Of a stretch of DNA of 6,249 bases, positions 1-6,131 are shown one piece after another. Origin of the DNA: an uncultured Collinsella sp. (GTDB taxonomy: Bacteria > Actinomycetota > Coriobacteriia > Coriobacteriales > Coriobacteriaceae); assembly GCA_934654795.1 (NCBI GenBank), contig CAKUGT010000043.1:1-6249 (forward strand), read 5' to 3'. Numbering within the stretch: position 1 is the stretch's first letter; each line of letters starts with the position of its first letter. The position numbers and the translations under genes are program-made. The notes beneath the pieces are model-generated. The model was not told the DNA's origin, did not search any database, and was given only the letters and a program-made list of their open reading frames with translations.

Positions 1-20
1 CGATTCCCTTCCCCGCCACC
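1..20 (+). tRNA. 3' end of a tRNA gene (cut by the window edge)
   Basis: The first bases fit the end of a tRNA: CGATT as the last part of a TTCGATT T-loop, five bases (6-10) for the 3' half of the T-stem, seven bases (11-17, CCCCGCC) for the 3' acceptor strand, and A18 as discriminator. The next bases read CCT, so a full CCA is not encoded, unlike the tRNA-Leu at 5854. A terminator begins 12 bases later, as expected for a tRNA transcript. The amino acid cannot be read because the anticodon lies outside the window; the missing 5' acceptor strand should read GGCGGGG. Confidence 0.6.
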
Positions 21-31
21 TTGAATTGACT

Positions 32-61
32 AGGACCTCTGCAAAGGGGTCCTTTTCTTTT
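32..61 (+). terminator. Intrinsic terminator after the upstream tRNA
   Basis: An 8-bp stem (AGGACCTC, 32-39, with GGGGTCCT, 46-53; one T-G wobble) closes a six-base loop and runs into a T-rich tail (TTTTCTTTT, 53-61). It would end the tRNA transcript and insulate the glycosidase-like gene downstream. Confidence 0.85.
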
Positions 62-212
62 ATGTAGGGTTCTGCGGAAACTGCGCCCCATTATTGAGCG
101 ATAGAACGGGACACACTTTCCGGTGCCTGCCTCCGGCGCGCGTACACACCTCGTCGCACCATTCCGAGCCCGCCCGCCCCAGACATTCCTCCCACTTTCG
201 CGTCACTTTACA

Positions 213-224
213 GACCGTTCGGTC
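213..224. repeat. Palindrome GACCG-TT-CGGTC, possible operator
   Basis: Two perfect 5-bp arms are separated by TT, about 90 bases upstream of the GH5-like start codon and 19 bases before a -10-like TATACT. The sequence resembles sites bound by some TetR-family repressors (ACCG-NN-CGGT cores). No regulator gene is visible here, so a role as operator is inference. A 12-base palindrome in GC-rich DNA can also occur by chance. Confidence 0.3.
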
Positions 225-243
225 GCCTGTCCGCACGCGCGGG

Positions 244-249
244 TATACT
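244..249 (+). promoter_or_regulatory. Candidate -10 box for the GH5-like gene
   Basis: TATACT matches the sigma-70 -10 consensus at five of six positions and stands out in GC-rich surroundings. No good -35 lies 16-18 bases upstream; the nearest TTTACA (207-212) is 31 bases away, too far. If used, transcription would begin near 256 and leave a leader of about 60 bases. The rest of 62-314 shows no convincing small gene: the frames open across it lack a ribosome site and read as low-complexity Arg/Ser/Pro/His protein. Confidence 0.3.
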
Positions 250-303
250 CAAAACGATACTTATCCTATGCAATACGATGCGGGTTCGACCTGCATGATC
301 CGA

Positions 304-309
304 AGGGGG
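304..309 (+). promoter_or_regulatory. Ribosome binding site fixing the GH5-like start
   Basis: AGGGGG lies five bases upstream of ATG 315. The reading frame is open further upstream to at least an ATG at 123, but that extension is Arg/Pro/His-rich, unlike the domain, and has no ribosome site. The GH5 homology begins within a few residues of Met 315 (GVNLSGW), so the short start is preferred. Confidence 0.65.
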
Positions 310-314
310 CAGTG

Positions 315-1376
315 ATGGAGAGGATACTCGGCGTTAATCTCTCTGGCTGGTTTATTCCCGAGCCTTGGGTGACCCCGTCGCTGTACGCGGCGACCGGTGC
401 ATCCAACGCGGCCGAGCTACAGGAGGCTATGGGTACCGCCGCCTATAACGAGCGCATGCGCCGCCATTACGAGACGTTTGTGAGCGAGGACGATTTTCGC
501 CGCATGGCGCAGATCGGTCTCAATGCCGTGCGTCTGCCGGTGCCCTGGTATGCCTTTGGCTCACAGGAGTCCGATGCCTCCTACATATCGGTTGTCGATT
601 ACATCGACCGCGCGATTGAGTGGGCTGCCAAGTACGACATCCGCGTGCTGCTCGATCTGGCAACTGTGCCCGGTGGCCAGGGCGATTCCAACGATTCACC
701 CACCACGCCGGAGGCTGTCGCCGAGTGGCATTCGTCCACCAACGGCCGTCATGTCGCACTCGACGTGCTCGAGCGCTTGGCCGATCGCTATGGCGAGGCC
801 GAGAGCCTGCTGGGCATTGAGCTGCTGGACACGCCGCAGATGAGCGTTCGCAAGAGCCTCTTCACCATGACGGATGGCATTCCTGCTCACTACCTGCGCA
901 ATTTCTATCGCGATGCCTACGAGCTCGTCCGTTCGTATATGCCCGAGGATAAGATCGTCGTCTTCTCGTCGTCGGGGCATCCCAGCGAGTGGAAGCATTT
1001 TATGCGCGGCGCCAAGTACAAGAACGTCTACATGGACCTTCACCTGTACCATTACCGCGACGAGTATGCGCTCGACATCACGAGCCCCCGCGGGCTGACG
1101 ACGGCGATTTCGCGTAACAAGCGCGAGCTTAAAGAAGCGATTTCGACAGGGTTCCCCGTGCTGGTGGGCGAATGGTCGGGTGCGGCGATCTTTGCCAACT
1201 CGTCGGTTACGCCCGAGGGCCGCAATGCCTACGAGCGCGTGTTTATCGCCAACCAGCTGGCTTCGTTTGCGCCGGCTGCCGGTTGGTTCTTCCAAACGTG
1301 GAAGACCGAGAAGCGCATTGCAGCATGGGACGCCCGCGCGGCGCTCGGTACGCTCGAGCGCGGCATGATTGAATAG
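315..1376 (+). CDS. GH5-like (exo-beta-1,3-glucanase-type) TIM-barrel protein with altered catalytic site
   Basis: This 353-residue protein resembles glycoside hydrolase family 5, closest in feel to the fungal exo-1,3-beta-glucanase (GH5_9) group. Landmarks in order: GVNLSGWFIPEPWVTPSLY (6-24, family GVNLGGW..EPW.TPSLF), FVSEDDFRRMAQIGLNAVRLPV (55-76, including the conserved Arg73), DLATVPGGQ (114-122, family DLHGAPGSQ), LLGIELLDTP (165-174, family IGIELLNEP), DLHLYHY (241-247), VGEWSGA (284-290, nucleophile Glu286 present) and GWFFQTWKTE (323-332, family GWVFWSWKTE). The acid/base position is Thr173 in Asp-Thr-Pro instead of Asn-Glu-Pro. The substrate-site His of DLHGAPG is Ala116, and the first Trp of FWSWK is Gln327. 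With the acid/base Glu absent, ordinary retaining hydrolysis is unlikely, so it may be a pseudoenzyme, a sugar-binding protein, or an enzyme of changed mechanism. No signal peptide or membrane segment is seen, so it is probably cytoplasmic. It ends six bases before rsmI and is probably co-transcribed with it. The fold call is firm; the function is unknown. Confidence 0.85.
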   Translation: MERILGVNLSGWFIPEPWVTPSLYAATGASNAAELQEAMGTAAYNERMRRHYETFVSEDDFRRMAQIGLNAVRLPVPWYAFGSQESDASYISVVDYIDRAIEWAAKYDIRVLLDLATVPGGQGDSNDSPTTPEAVAEWHSSTNGRHVALDVLERLADRYGEAESLLGIELLDTPQMSVRKSLFTMTDGIPAHYLRNFYRDAYELVRSYMPEDKIVVFSSSGHPSEWKHFMRGAKYKNVYMDLHLYHYRDEYALDITSPRGLTTAISRNKRELKEAISTGFPVLVGEWSGAAIFANSSVTPEGRNAYERVFIANQLASFAPAAGWFFQTWKTEKRIAAWDARAALGTLERGMIE

Positions 1377-1382
1377 GTTGAT

Positions 1383-2261
1383 ATGACGCAAAACAGCGCC
1401 CATACGGGCAAACTCTATGTGGTCGGCACGCCCATCGGCAACCTGGGCGACCTGTCCCCGCGCGTTGGTGAGGCTTTTGCCGCCGCCGATGCCATCTGCT
1501 GTGAAGACACGCGTGTGACGTCAAAGCTGCTGATGCACCTGGGCATTTCCAAGCCGCTTGTCCGTTGCGACGAGAATGTGATCGCTAGCCGCGCTGCCGG
1601 CTTGGTCGACCGTCTGCTGGCGGGGGAGACCTTCGCCTTTGCCTCGGACGCCGGCATGCCGAGCGTGTCCGATCCCGGCCAGGCGTTGGTCGAGGCGGCG
1701 CGTGAGGCCGATGTGCCCGTCGAAGTTATTCCCGGGCCCTCTGCTTGCGTCACGGCGCTTGTTTCGTCCGGCATTCCCTGCGAACATTTTTTCTTCGAGG
1801 GCTTTTTGGGCCGAAAGCACGGCGACCGTGTGCGCCGTTTGCAGCGCCTTGCCGTGGTGCCCGGCGCACTCATCTTCTACGAGTCTCCACATCGCATCGT
1901 GGCGACGCTCGAGGCCGTGGCGGAGGTCTTTCCCCAGCGTGAGGTTGCCGTCTGCCGCGAACTCACCAAGCTGCACGAGGAGGTCTTGCGCGGGCCCGCT
2001 GACCAGCTTGCCGAGGAGCTGCGTGCTCGCGGCGAGGTAAAGGGCGAGATTGCGCTGGTCATCGCGCCGCCGAGCGAGGATGAGGAGGCCGGCATCGCGC
2101 CGGTTGGCGCTGCGGTAGCGGATCCCGACGAGGCCCTGCGCGAGGATATCCGCACCGCGCTCGAGGAGGGGGAGCCCGCCTCTGCGGTGGCCAAGCGCCT
2201 GTCTCAGAAGTATTCGCGCCGCAAGCGCGATGTCTATGCCATGGTGCTCGATATGCAATAG
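1383..2261 (+). CDS. rsmI: 16S rRNA (cytidine-1402-2'-O)-methyltransferase RsmI
   Basis: RsmI uses S-adenosylmethionine to methylate the 2'-hydroxyl of C1402 in 16S rRNA, in the P-site part of the decoding centre, which tunes decoding fidelity. The 292 residues match the usual length (286 in E. coli). Signature motifs of this tetrapyrrole-methylase-fold family appear in order: GTPIGNLGD (15-23), CEDTR (40-44), SDAGMPSVSDPG (88-99), IPGPSA (116-121), FFFEGFL (136-142), YESPHR (166-171), RELTKLHEE (192-200) and GEIALVIAP. A C-terminal helical segment ending in AKRLSQKYSRRKRDVYAMVLD fits the small helix-turn-helix-like tail of RsmI. An acidic, Ala-rich linker (PSEDEEAG onward) joins it to the core. 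ATG 1383 is the only sensible start: it lies two codons after the in-frame TAG of the upstream gene, with only a weak AGG (1375-1377) as ribosome site, so translation may depend on coupling to the GH5-like gene. Confidence 0.96.
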   Translation: MTQNSAHTGKLYVVGTPIGNLGDLSPRVGEAFAAADAICCEDTRVTSKLLMHLGISKPLVRCDENVIASRAAGLVDRLLAGETFAFASDAGMPSVSDPGQALVEAAREADVPVEVIPGPSACVTALVSSGIPCEHFFFEGFLGRKHGDRVRRLQRLAVVPGALIFYESPHRIVATLEAVAEVFPQREVAVCRELTKLHEEVLRGPADQLAEELRARGEVKGEIALVIAPPSEDEEAGIAPVGAAVADPDEALREDIRTALEEGEPASAVAKRLSQKYSRRKRDVYAMVLDMQ

Positions 2262-2262
2262 A

Positions 2263-2291
2263 TGGAGGATATCCAGCCCTTGCGCTAGAAT
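2263..2291 (+). promoter_or_regulatory. Candidate promoter for metG
   Basis: TAGAAT (2286-2291) matches the -10 consensus at five of six positions. A poor -35 (TGGAGG, 2263-2268) lies 17 bases upstream. Start near 2298 would give a leader of roughly 33 bases with GGAGG at 2317-2321. There is no terminator in the 69-base rsmI-metG gap, so read-through from rsmI is also possible. Confidence 0.35.
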
Positions 2292-2330
2292 CATCCCCTG
2301 TATGCAACGTTTTTCTGGAGGACAAACCCC

Positions 2331-3932
2331 ATGGATCAAAGCAAGCCTTCGTTCTTTATCACGACGCCCATCTACTACGTCAACGCCGATCCGCACCTGG
2401 GCACGGCTTATTCCACCATCATCGCCGACGTTCAGGCTCGCTATCGCCGCTCCGCCGGCTATAACGTCAAGTTCCTGACTGGCATGGACGAGCACGGCGA
2501 GAAGGTCGCCGAGGCCGCTGCCAAGCACAACATGACGCCGCAGGAGTGGACCGACAGCCAGGCTCCGCACTTCAAGGAGCTTTGGAGCAAGCTCGAGATT
2601 TCCAACGACGACTTCATCCGCACCACCGAGCCGCGCCAGCATCATGCCGTGCAGTATCTGTGGGAGCGCATGAAGGAATCCGGCTATCTGTATAAGGGCA
2701 GCTATGACGGCTGGTACTGCGTGCCCGACGAGACCTACTTCACCGATACGCAGGTCCAGAAGGGTGACGAAGAGTACGGTAGCGTCGGCCAGCACCTGTG
2801 CCCCGATTGCCACCGTCCGCTCGAGCGCGTGCAGGAGGAGTCCTACTTCTTTAAGCTCTCCGCCTTCCAGGACAAGCTGCTCAAGCTCTATGACGAGCAC
2901 CCCGACTTTGTTGAGCCTGCGTTCCGTATGAACGAGGTGCGCAGCTTTGTCGAGGGCGGCCTCAACGACCTTTCCGTGAGCCGTACGAGCTTTGACTGGG
3001 GCATTCAGGTCCCGTTTGACGAGGGTCACGTGACCTACGTGTGGTTCGATGCGCTGCTCAACTACATGACGGCCGTCGGCTACGGTGTCGACACCGACGA
3101 GGCCCGTGCCGAGCTGGCCTATCGCTGGCCCGCGCAGTTCCATATTGTGGGTAAGGACATCATTCGCTTCCACTGCGTCATTTGGCCCGCCATGCTCATG
3201 GCCATCGGCGAGGCCCTGCCCGAGCACGTCTTTGCCCACGGCTTCCTGACCGTGCGCAATGCCGAGACCGGCAAGGCCGAGAAGATGTCCAAGAGCCGCG
3301 GTAACGCCATCGCTCCGCAGGATGTTATCGACATGCTGGGTGTCGAGGGCTATCGCTACTACTTCATGACCGACGTCGTCCCCGGCACCGACGGCGCCAT
3401 CAGCTTCGAGCGCATGGAGCAGGTCTACAACGCCGACCTGGCCAACAGCTGGGGCAATCTTATCTCGCGCTCGCTCAACATGAGCGGCAAGTACTTTGAC
3501 GGTTGCGCGCCCGCCAAGCCTGCATCGTTCGATGCGTTCGACAACCCGCTAGCAAAGATCGCCGACGGCCTGGTCGAGCGCTACATGGCCAAGATGGACG
3601 TGCTCGATTACGGTGGAGCCAAGGATGAGGTCATGGAACTCATCCATGCTGCTAACCACTACATCGAGGACTCCGAGCCCTGGGCGCTTGCCAAGGACGA
3701 GGCTAAGGCCGACGAGCTGGCATTTGTGATCTACAACCTGCTCGAGGCCATCCGCATCGCCGCTCACCTGCTGATGCCGCTCATGCCCCAGACCTCTGCC
3801 GAGGCCCTGCGCCGCCTGTCCTGTGAGGGCGAGGCCGCGAGCGACGACCTCAAGGGCATTTGCGCTTGGGGTCTGCTTGCTGGTGGTCAGCCCGTCGAGA
3901 AGGGTGAGCCGCTGTTCCCGCGTCTGGCGTAG
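2331..3932 (+). CDS. metG: Methionyl-tRNA synthetase, short form
   Basis: MetRS charges initiator and elongator tRNA-Met with methionine using ATP. The 533 residues show the class I Rossmann core: TTPIYYVNADPHLGTAY (11-27), GMDEHG (51-56), the connective knuckle region (about 125-175), LNDLSVSR (211-218), FDALLNY (239-245), HIVGKDIIRFH (271-281) and KMSKS (318-322). A helical anticodon-binding domain follows, with NSWGNLISRSLNM (372-384) and SEPWALAK (448-455). The HIGH motif is HLGT (22-25), with Thr in place of the last His. The knuckle has CVPD (130-133) in place of a CxxC and CPDC (157-160) intact, so any zinc site would be Cys3-Asp or lost. The C-terminal tRNA-binding dimerisation domain of longer enzymes (about 650-680 residues) is absent. 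The start has GGAGG nine bases upstream. A strong terminator follows the stop. Confidence 0.97.
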   Translation: MDQSKPSFFITTPIYYVNADPHLGTAYSTIIADVQARYRRSAGYNVKFLTGMDEHGEKVAEAAAKHNMTPQEWTDSQAPHFKELWSKLEISNDDFIRTTEPRQHHAVQYLWERMKESGYLYKGSYDGWYCVPDETYFTDTQVQKGDEEYGSVGQHLCPDCHRPLERVQEESYFFKLSAFQDKLLKLYDEHPDFVEPAFRMNEVRSFVEGGLNDLSVSRTSFDWGIQVPFDEGHVTYVWFDALLNYMTAVGYGVDTDEARAELAYRWPAQFHIVGKDIIRFHCVIWPAMLMAIGEALPEHVFAHGFLTVRNAETGKAEKMSKSRGNAIAPQDVIDMLGVEGYRYYFMTDVVPGTDGAISFERMEQVYNADLANSWGNLISRSLNMSGKYFDGCAPAKPASFDAFDNPLAKIADGLVERYMAKMDVLDYGGAKDEVMELIHAANHYIEDSEPWALAKDEAKADELAFVIYNLLEAIRIAAHLLMPLMPQTSAEALRRLSCEGEAASDDLKGICAWGLLAGGQPVEKGEPLFPRLA

Positions 3933-3974
3933 AGACCGCGCGAGTGCCATATCGGCAATTTGCTGTGTAACGGT

Positions 3975-4011
3975 AAGGGCATGGCCGCAACGGTCCATGC
4001 CCTTTTACTTT
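3975..4011 (+). terminator. Strong intrinsic terminator after metG
   Basis: A perfect 10-bp stem (AAGGGCATGG, 3975-3984, with CCATGCCCTT, 3995-4004) encloses CCGCAACGGT. Within that, CCG and CGG can pair to extend the stem to 13 bp around a CAA loop with one bulged T. TTTTACTTT (4003-4011) gives the U-tract. It separates metG from rsmA although only 110 bases lie between them. Confidence 0.93.
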
Positions 4012-4042
4012 ACGATGCAGCCACCATGTTAAGGAGGCAACC

Positions 4043-4903
4043 ATGACAACTTCGCCTTTGGCAAACCCCACGGCAACTAGGGAGCTGCTAGAGGAGTTTG
4101 GCCTTGCGACCAAGCATCGCCTGGGCCAAAACTTCCTGATCGACAATCATGTGATCGAACGTATCTGCGAGCTTGCCGAGCTTGCAGGTGACGAGCGCGT
4201 ACTCGAGGTGGGTCCGGGTTGCGGTACGTTGACACTTGCGTTGCTGCAGGAAGCGGCGTGCGTTACGTCCATTGAGGCCGATCCCGAGCTTGAGCCGGTG
4301 CTCGATGCCCACGCCGCCGACTATGCCAACTTCCGCTTTATCATGGGCGATGCGCTCAAGGTGACGCCGGAGCAGATTGAGCAGGCCGCCGGTGGTGAAC
4401 CCACGGTGTTTGTCGCGAATCTGCCCTATAACGTGGCGGCGACGATCATCCTTCAGTTCTTCCAGACGATGCCCGCGCTTAAGCGCGCTGTCGTCATGGT
4501 GCAAAAGGAGGTTGCCGATCGCATTGCCGCAGTGCCGGGCAACAAGACCTATGGCGGCTATACGGCAAAGCTCGGCCTGTATGCGCAGGTGACGGGTCGC
4601 TTTGAGGTGCCGCCGCGTTGCTTTATGCCGGCGCCGCACGTGGACTCGGCCGTCGTGCGTATCGACCGTGTTGACGGTGTGGTACCCGAAGGGCTCGATC
4701 GCGAATTTGTGGCCCGCGTGATTGATGCTGCATTTGCCCAGCGCCGCAAGACCATCCGCAATTCCATGAGCGCCAACGGCTTTGCCAAGGACGTGCTCGA
4801 TGCCGCCTTTGAGGCTTGCGGTATCGCACCCACCATGCGCGCCGAGACGCTCGACGTCGCCGCCTTTGTGCGCCTGGCTCGGGAGCTTTCCCATGACGCT
4901 TAA
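4043..4903 (+). CDS. rsmA: 16S rRNA (adenine-1518/1519-N6)-dimethyltransferase RsmA (KsgA)
   Basis: RsmA dimethylates A1518 and A1519 in the 3'-terminal helix of 16S rRNA late in small-subunit assembly, using S-adenosylmethionine; loss of the homologue gives kasugamycin resistance in other bacteria. The 286 residues show all hallmarks: LGQNFL (27-32), motif I VLEVGPGCGTLT (53-64), acidic SIEAD (76-80), GDAL (102-105), catalytic motif IV ANLPYN (125-130), VQKEVADR (153-160), FMPAPHVDSAVV (194-205) and FAQRRKTIRNS (231-241). RAETL (266-270) lies near the C-terminus. A near-perfect ribosome site, AAGGAGG (4031-4037), sits five bases before ATG 4043. No clear promoter is visible between the metG terminator and this start. 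The 3' end overlaps tatD by 11 bases, implying co-transcription and coupled translation. Confidence 0.97.
   Translation: MTTSPLANPTATRELLEEFGLATKHRLGQNFLIDNHVIERICELAELAGDERVLEVGPGCGTLTLALLQEAACVTSIEADPELEPVLDAHAADYANFRFIMGDALKVTPEQIEQAAGGEPTVFVANLPYNVAATIILQFFQTMPALKRAVVMVQKEVADRIAAVPGNKTYGGYTAKLGLYAQVTGRFEVPPRCFMPAPHVDSAVVRIDRVDGVVPEGLDREFVARVIDAAFAQRRKTIRNSMSANGFAKDVLDAAFEACGIAPTMRAETLDVAAFVRLARELSHDA
4881..4885 (+). promoter_or_regulatory. Ribosome binding site deciding the tatD start
   Basis: GGGAG inside the end of rsmA lies seven bases upstream of ATG 4893. The tatD frame is open further upstream (ATG at 4782), but that extension overlaps rsmA by more than 100 bases and adds residues unrelated to TatD. 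ATG 4893 is therefore chosen. Confidence 0.65.
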
Positions 4904-5810
4904 TACCGACCGCGTGACGTTTACCAAGAAAAAGAAGACGGTTGCTTGTCCCGTGCCCTTGGCACCGCTTGCCGACACACATGCGCATCTGCTTTCGTTC
5001 TGGGGCAAGGATGTGCCCGAGACACTCGTGCGTGCCAAGGCGGCGGGCATCGACCTGTTGGTGACGGTCTTCGATCCCATTGCCGATAAGCGCGGCGTGA
5101 CGGACTATAGCGACTGGCTGACGCGCGAGATTCTGCCGATGCAGGATATCCCGCAGATCAAGTATCTTGCCGGCGTGCATCCGTATGGCGCGCCGGACTA
5201 TACCGACGACGTTCACGCGCAGGTTGTTGCTGCGCTTGATGACCCTTTGTGCGCCGGTATTGGCGAAATCGGTCTGGACTACCACATGGATTACGACGAC
5301 GACATCACGCCGGCGCCCCACAGCGTGCAGATTGATTGCATGGCACGTCAGCTCGAAGTCGCCGTGCGCTGCAATGTGCCGGTGGAGTTGCACCTGCGGC
5401 ACGAGGACTCGGATGGGGAGCGCACCTCGCATATGGATGCGTACAACGTGCTTCGTGAGGTGGGCGTGCCCCAGGCCGGTTGTGTGCTGCACTGTTTTGG
5501 CGAGGACCGCGCCACGATGGAGCGCTTTGTGGAGCTGGGCTGCTATATCGCCTATGGTGGTGCGGCCACCTTTAAGCGTAACGACGACGTGCGCGAGGCA
5601 TTTGCGGCGACCCCGCTCGACCGCATTTTGTTCGAGACGGATTGCCCGTATATGGCTCCGGAGCCCATCCGCGGTCTTGAATGCGAGCCCGCAATGATCT
5701 CCATTACGGCAAACGCGCTGGTTAACGACCGTGTCGATCGCACTGGTGAGGACGCCGAAACAATCGCGCAAGCCGCTTGGGAAAATGCCTGCAAACTTTT
5801 TCAAAAATAG
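4893..5810 (+). CDS. tatD: TatD-family metal-dependent hydrolase (putative DNase)
   Basis: TatD-family proteins are amidohydrolase-fold TIM barrels; characterised members are metal-dependent 3'-5' exonucleases on DNA or RNA, and several have other or unknown substrates. In the 305 residues the expected metal ligands are all visible: His30 and His32 in DTHAHL, Glu125 in GEIGLDYH, His167 in VELHLRH, His200 in VLHCFG and Asp250 in ETDCPY. GVHPYG (94-99) matches the family G-x-HP segment. Before DTHAHL there is a 27-residue tail containing KKKK (12-15); most family members start within a few residues of this motif, so the tail is unusual. No better start is seen downstream. The gene overlaps rsmA by 11 bases. 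TatD genes are often found beside metG and rsmA, though usually between them rather than after both. The precise substrate is unproven; the exact subfamily (TatD, YcfH or YjjV type) was not resolved. Confidence 0.92.
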   Translation: MTLNTDRVTFTKKKKTVACPVPLAPLADTHAHLLSFWGKDVPETLVRAKAAGIDLLVTVFDPIADKRGVTDYSDWLTREILPMQDIPQIKYLAGVHPYGAPDYTDDVHAQVVAALDDPLCAGIGEIGLDYHMDYDDDITPAPHSVQIDCMARQLEVAVRCNVPVELHLRHEDSDGERTSHMDAYNVLREVGVPQAGCVLHCFGEDRATMERFVELGCYIAYGGAATFKRNDDVREAFAATPLDRILFETDCPYMAPEPIRGLECEPAMISITANALVNDRVDRTGEDAETIAQAAWENACKLFQK

Positions 5811-5813
5811 TTC

Positions 5814-5842
5814 TTGCGTTCGTGGTGGCGCTCCGTTATTCT
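5814..5842 (+). promoter_or_regulatory. Candidate promoter for tRNA-Leu
   Basis: TTGCGT (5814-5819) and TATTCT (5837-5842) are separated by exactly 17 bases, starting four bases after the tatD stop. The -35 is weak (TTG only) and the -10 matches four of six positions. A start near 5850 would leave only a few bases before the tRNA. No terminator is seen between tatD and the tRNA, so read-through could also contribute. Confidence 0.45.
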
Positions 5843-5853
5843 AATTCCTGCAC

Positions 5854-5940
5854 GCGGGCGTGGCGGAATTGGCAGACGCGTACGGTTCAGGTCCGTATGG
5901 GGGCAACCCCATGAAGGTTCAAGTCCTTTCGCCCGCACCA
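5854..5940 (+). tRNA. tRNA-Leu, anticodon CAG
   Basis: This is a complete type II (long variable arm) tRNA of 87 bases with encoded CCA (5938-5940). The acceptor GCGGGCG (5854-5860) pairs perfectly with CGCCCGC (5930-5936), and the discriminator is A5937. The D-stem is GCG (5863-5865) with CGC (5877-5879). The anticodon stem TACGG/CCGTA (5881-5885/5893-5897) holds loop TTCAGGT, with anticodon CAG at 5888-5890. The variable arm TGGGG/CCCCA (5898-5902/5907-5911) and T-arm (5913-5929, loop TTCAAGT) are intact. It decodes CUG, a codon used often in the genes of this window. The A discriminator and long arm agree with leucine identity. Confidence 0.97.
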
Positions 5941-5949
5941 TTGAATGAA

Positions 5950-5976
5950 AGAGCTCCCAGCAATGGGAGCTTTTTT
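5950..5976 (+). terminator. Intrinsic terminator after tRNA-Leu
   Basis: An 8-bp perfect stem (AGCTCCCA, 5952-5959, with TGGGAGCT, 5964-5971) is capped by a GCAA tetraloop and followed by six T (5971-5976). The flanking A residues can pair with the T-tract. It starts 9 bases after the CCA and ends the tRNA transcript. Confidence 0.93.
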
Positions 5977-6063
5977 GTTATGGGCCGTTTTTGGCAGATT
6001 CGACATATCGATTTCGCGCGGTAGATGCCCCTGTGGTCAAAAAGTGGCAAATATGAGTACTGA

Positions 6064-6086
6064 CATGAAAATAGAGACATTTCATG
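6064..6086. repeat. Perfect inverted repeat CATGAAA-N9-TTTCATG
   Basis: Seven-base arms (6064-6070 and 6080-6086) are exact reverse complements around a nine-base spacer, inside the AT-rich stretch. There is no T-tract after it, so it is not a terminator. A dyad operator with arm centres 16 bases apart is possible, which is inference only. Confidence 0.45.
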
Positions 6087-6131
6087 AAGCCATTTTTGCT
6101 CATTTTACGCAACAGATGTACGCTAATTTGG

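Noticed and set aside
123..314. N-terminal extension of the GH5-like gene from an ATG at 123
   Set aside because: The 64 extra residues are Arg/Pro/His-rich with no signal peptide, no ribosome site precedes ATG 123, and a good site lies just before ATG 315 where family homology starts.
1374..1385. Read-through fusion of the GH5-like protein and RsmI, which share a reading frame
   Set aside because: The two frames match and only TAG separates them, but RsmI has a normal-length N-terminus with its own ATG. There is no sign of a recoding element.
1521..3239. A 572-codon open frame on the minus strand opposite rsmI and metG
   Set aside because: It is the antisense of two well-identified genes. 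Its length comes from GC-rich third positions suppressing stop codons, and its sequence shows no recognisable domain and is Leu/Val/Arg/His-rich.
4088..5804. Long minus-strand open frames opposite rsmA and tatD (about 330 and 393 codons)
   Set aside because: They are antisense to clear homologues with all catalytic motifs, have no plausible protein character and lack ribosome sites; they are composition artefacts.
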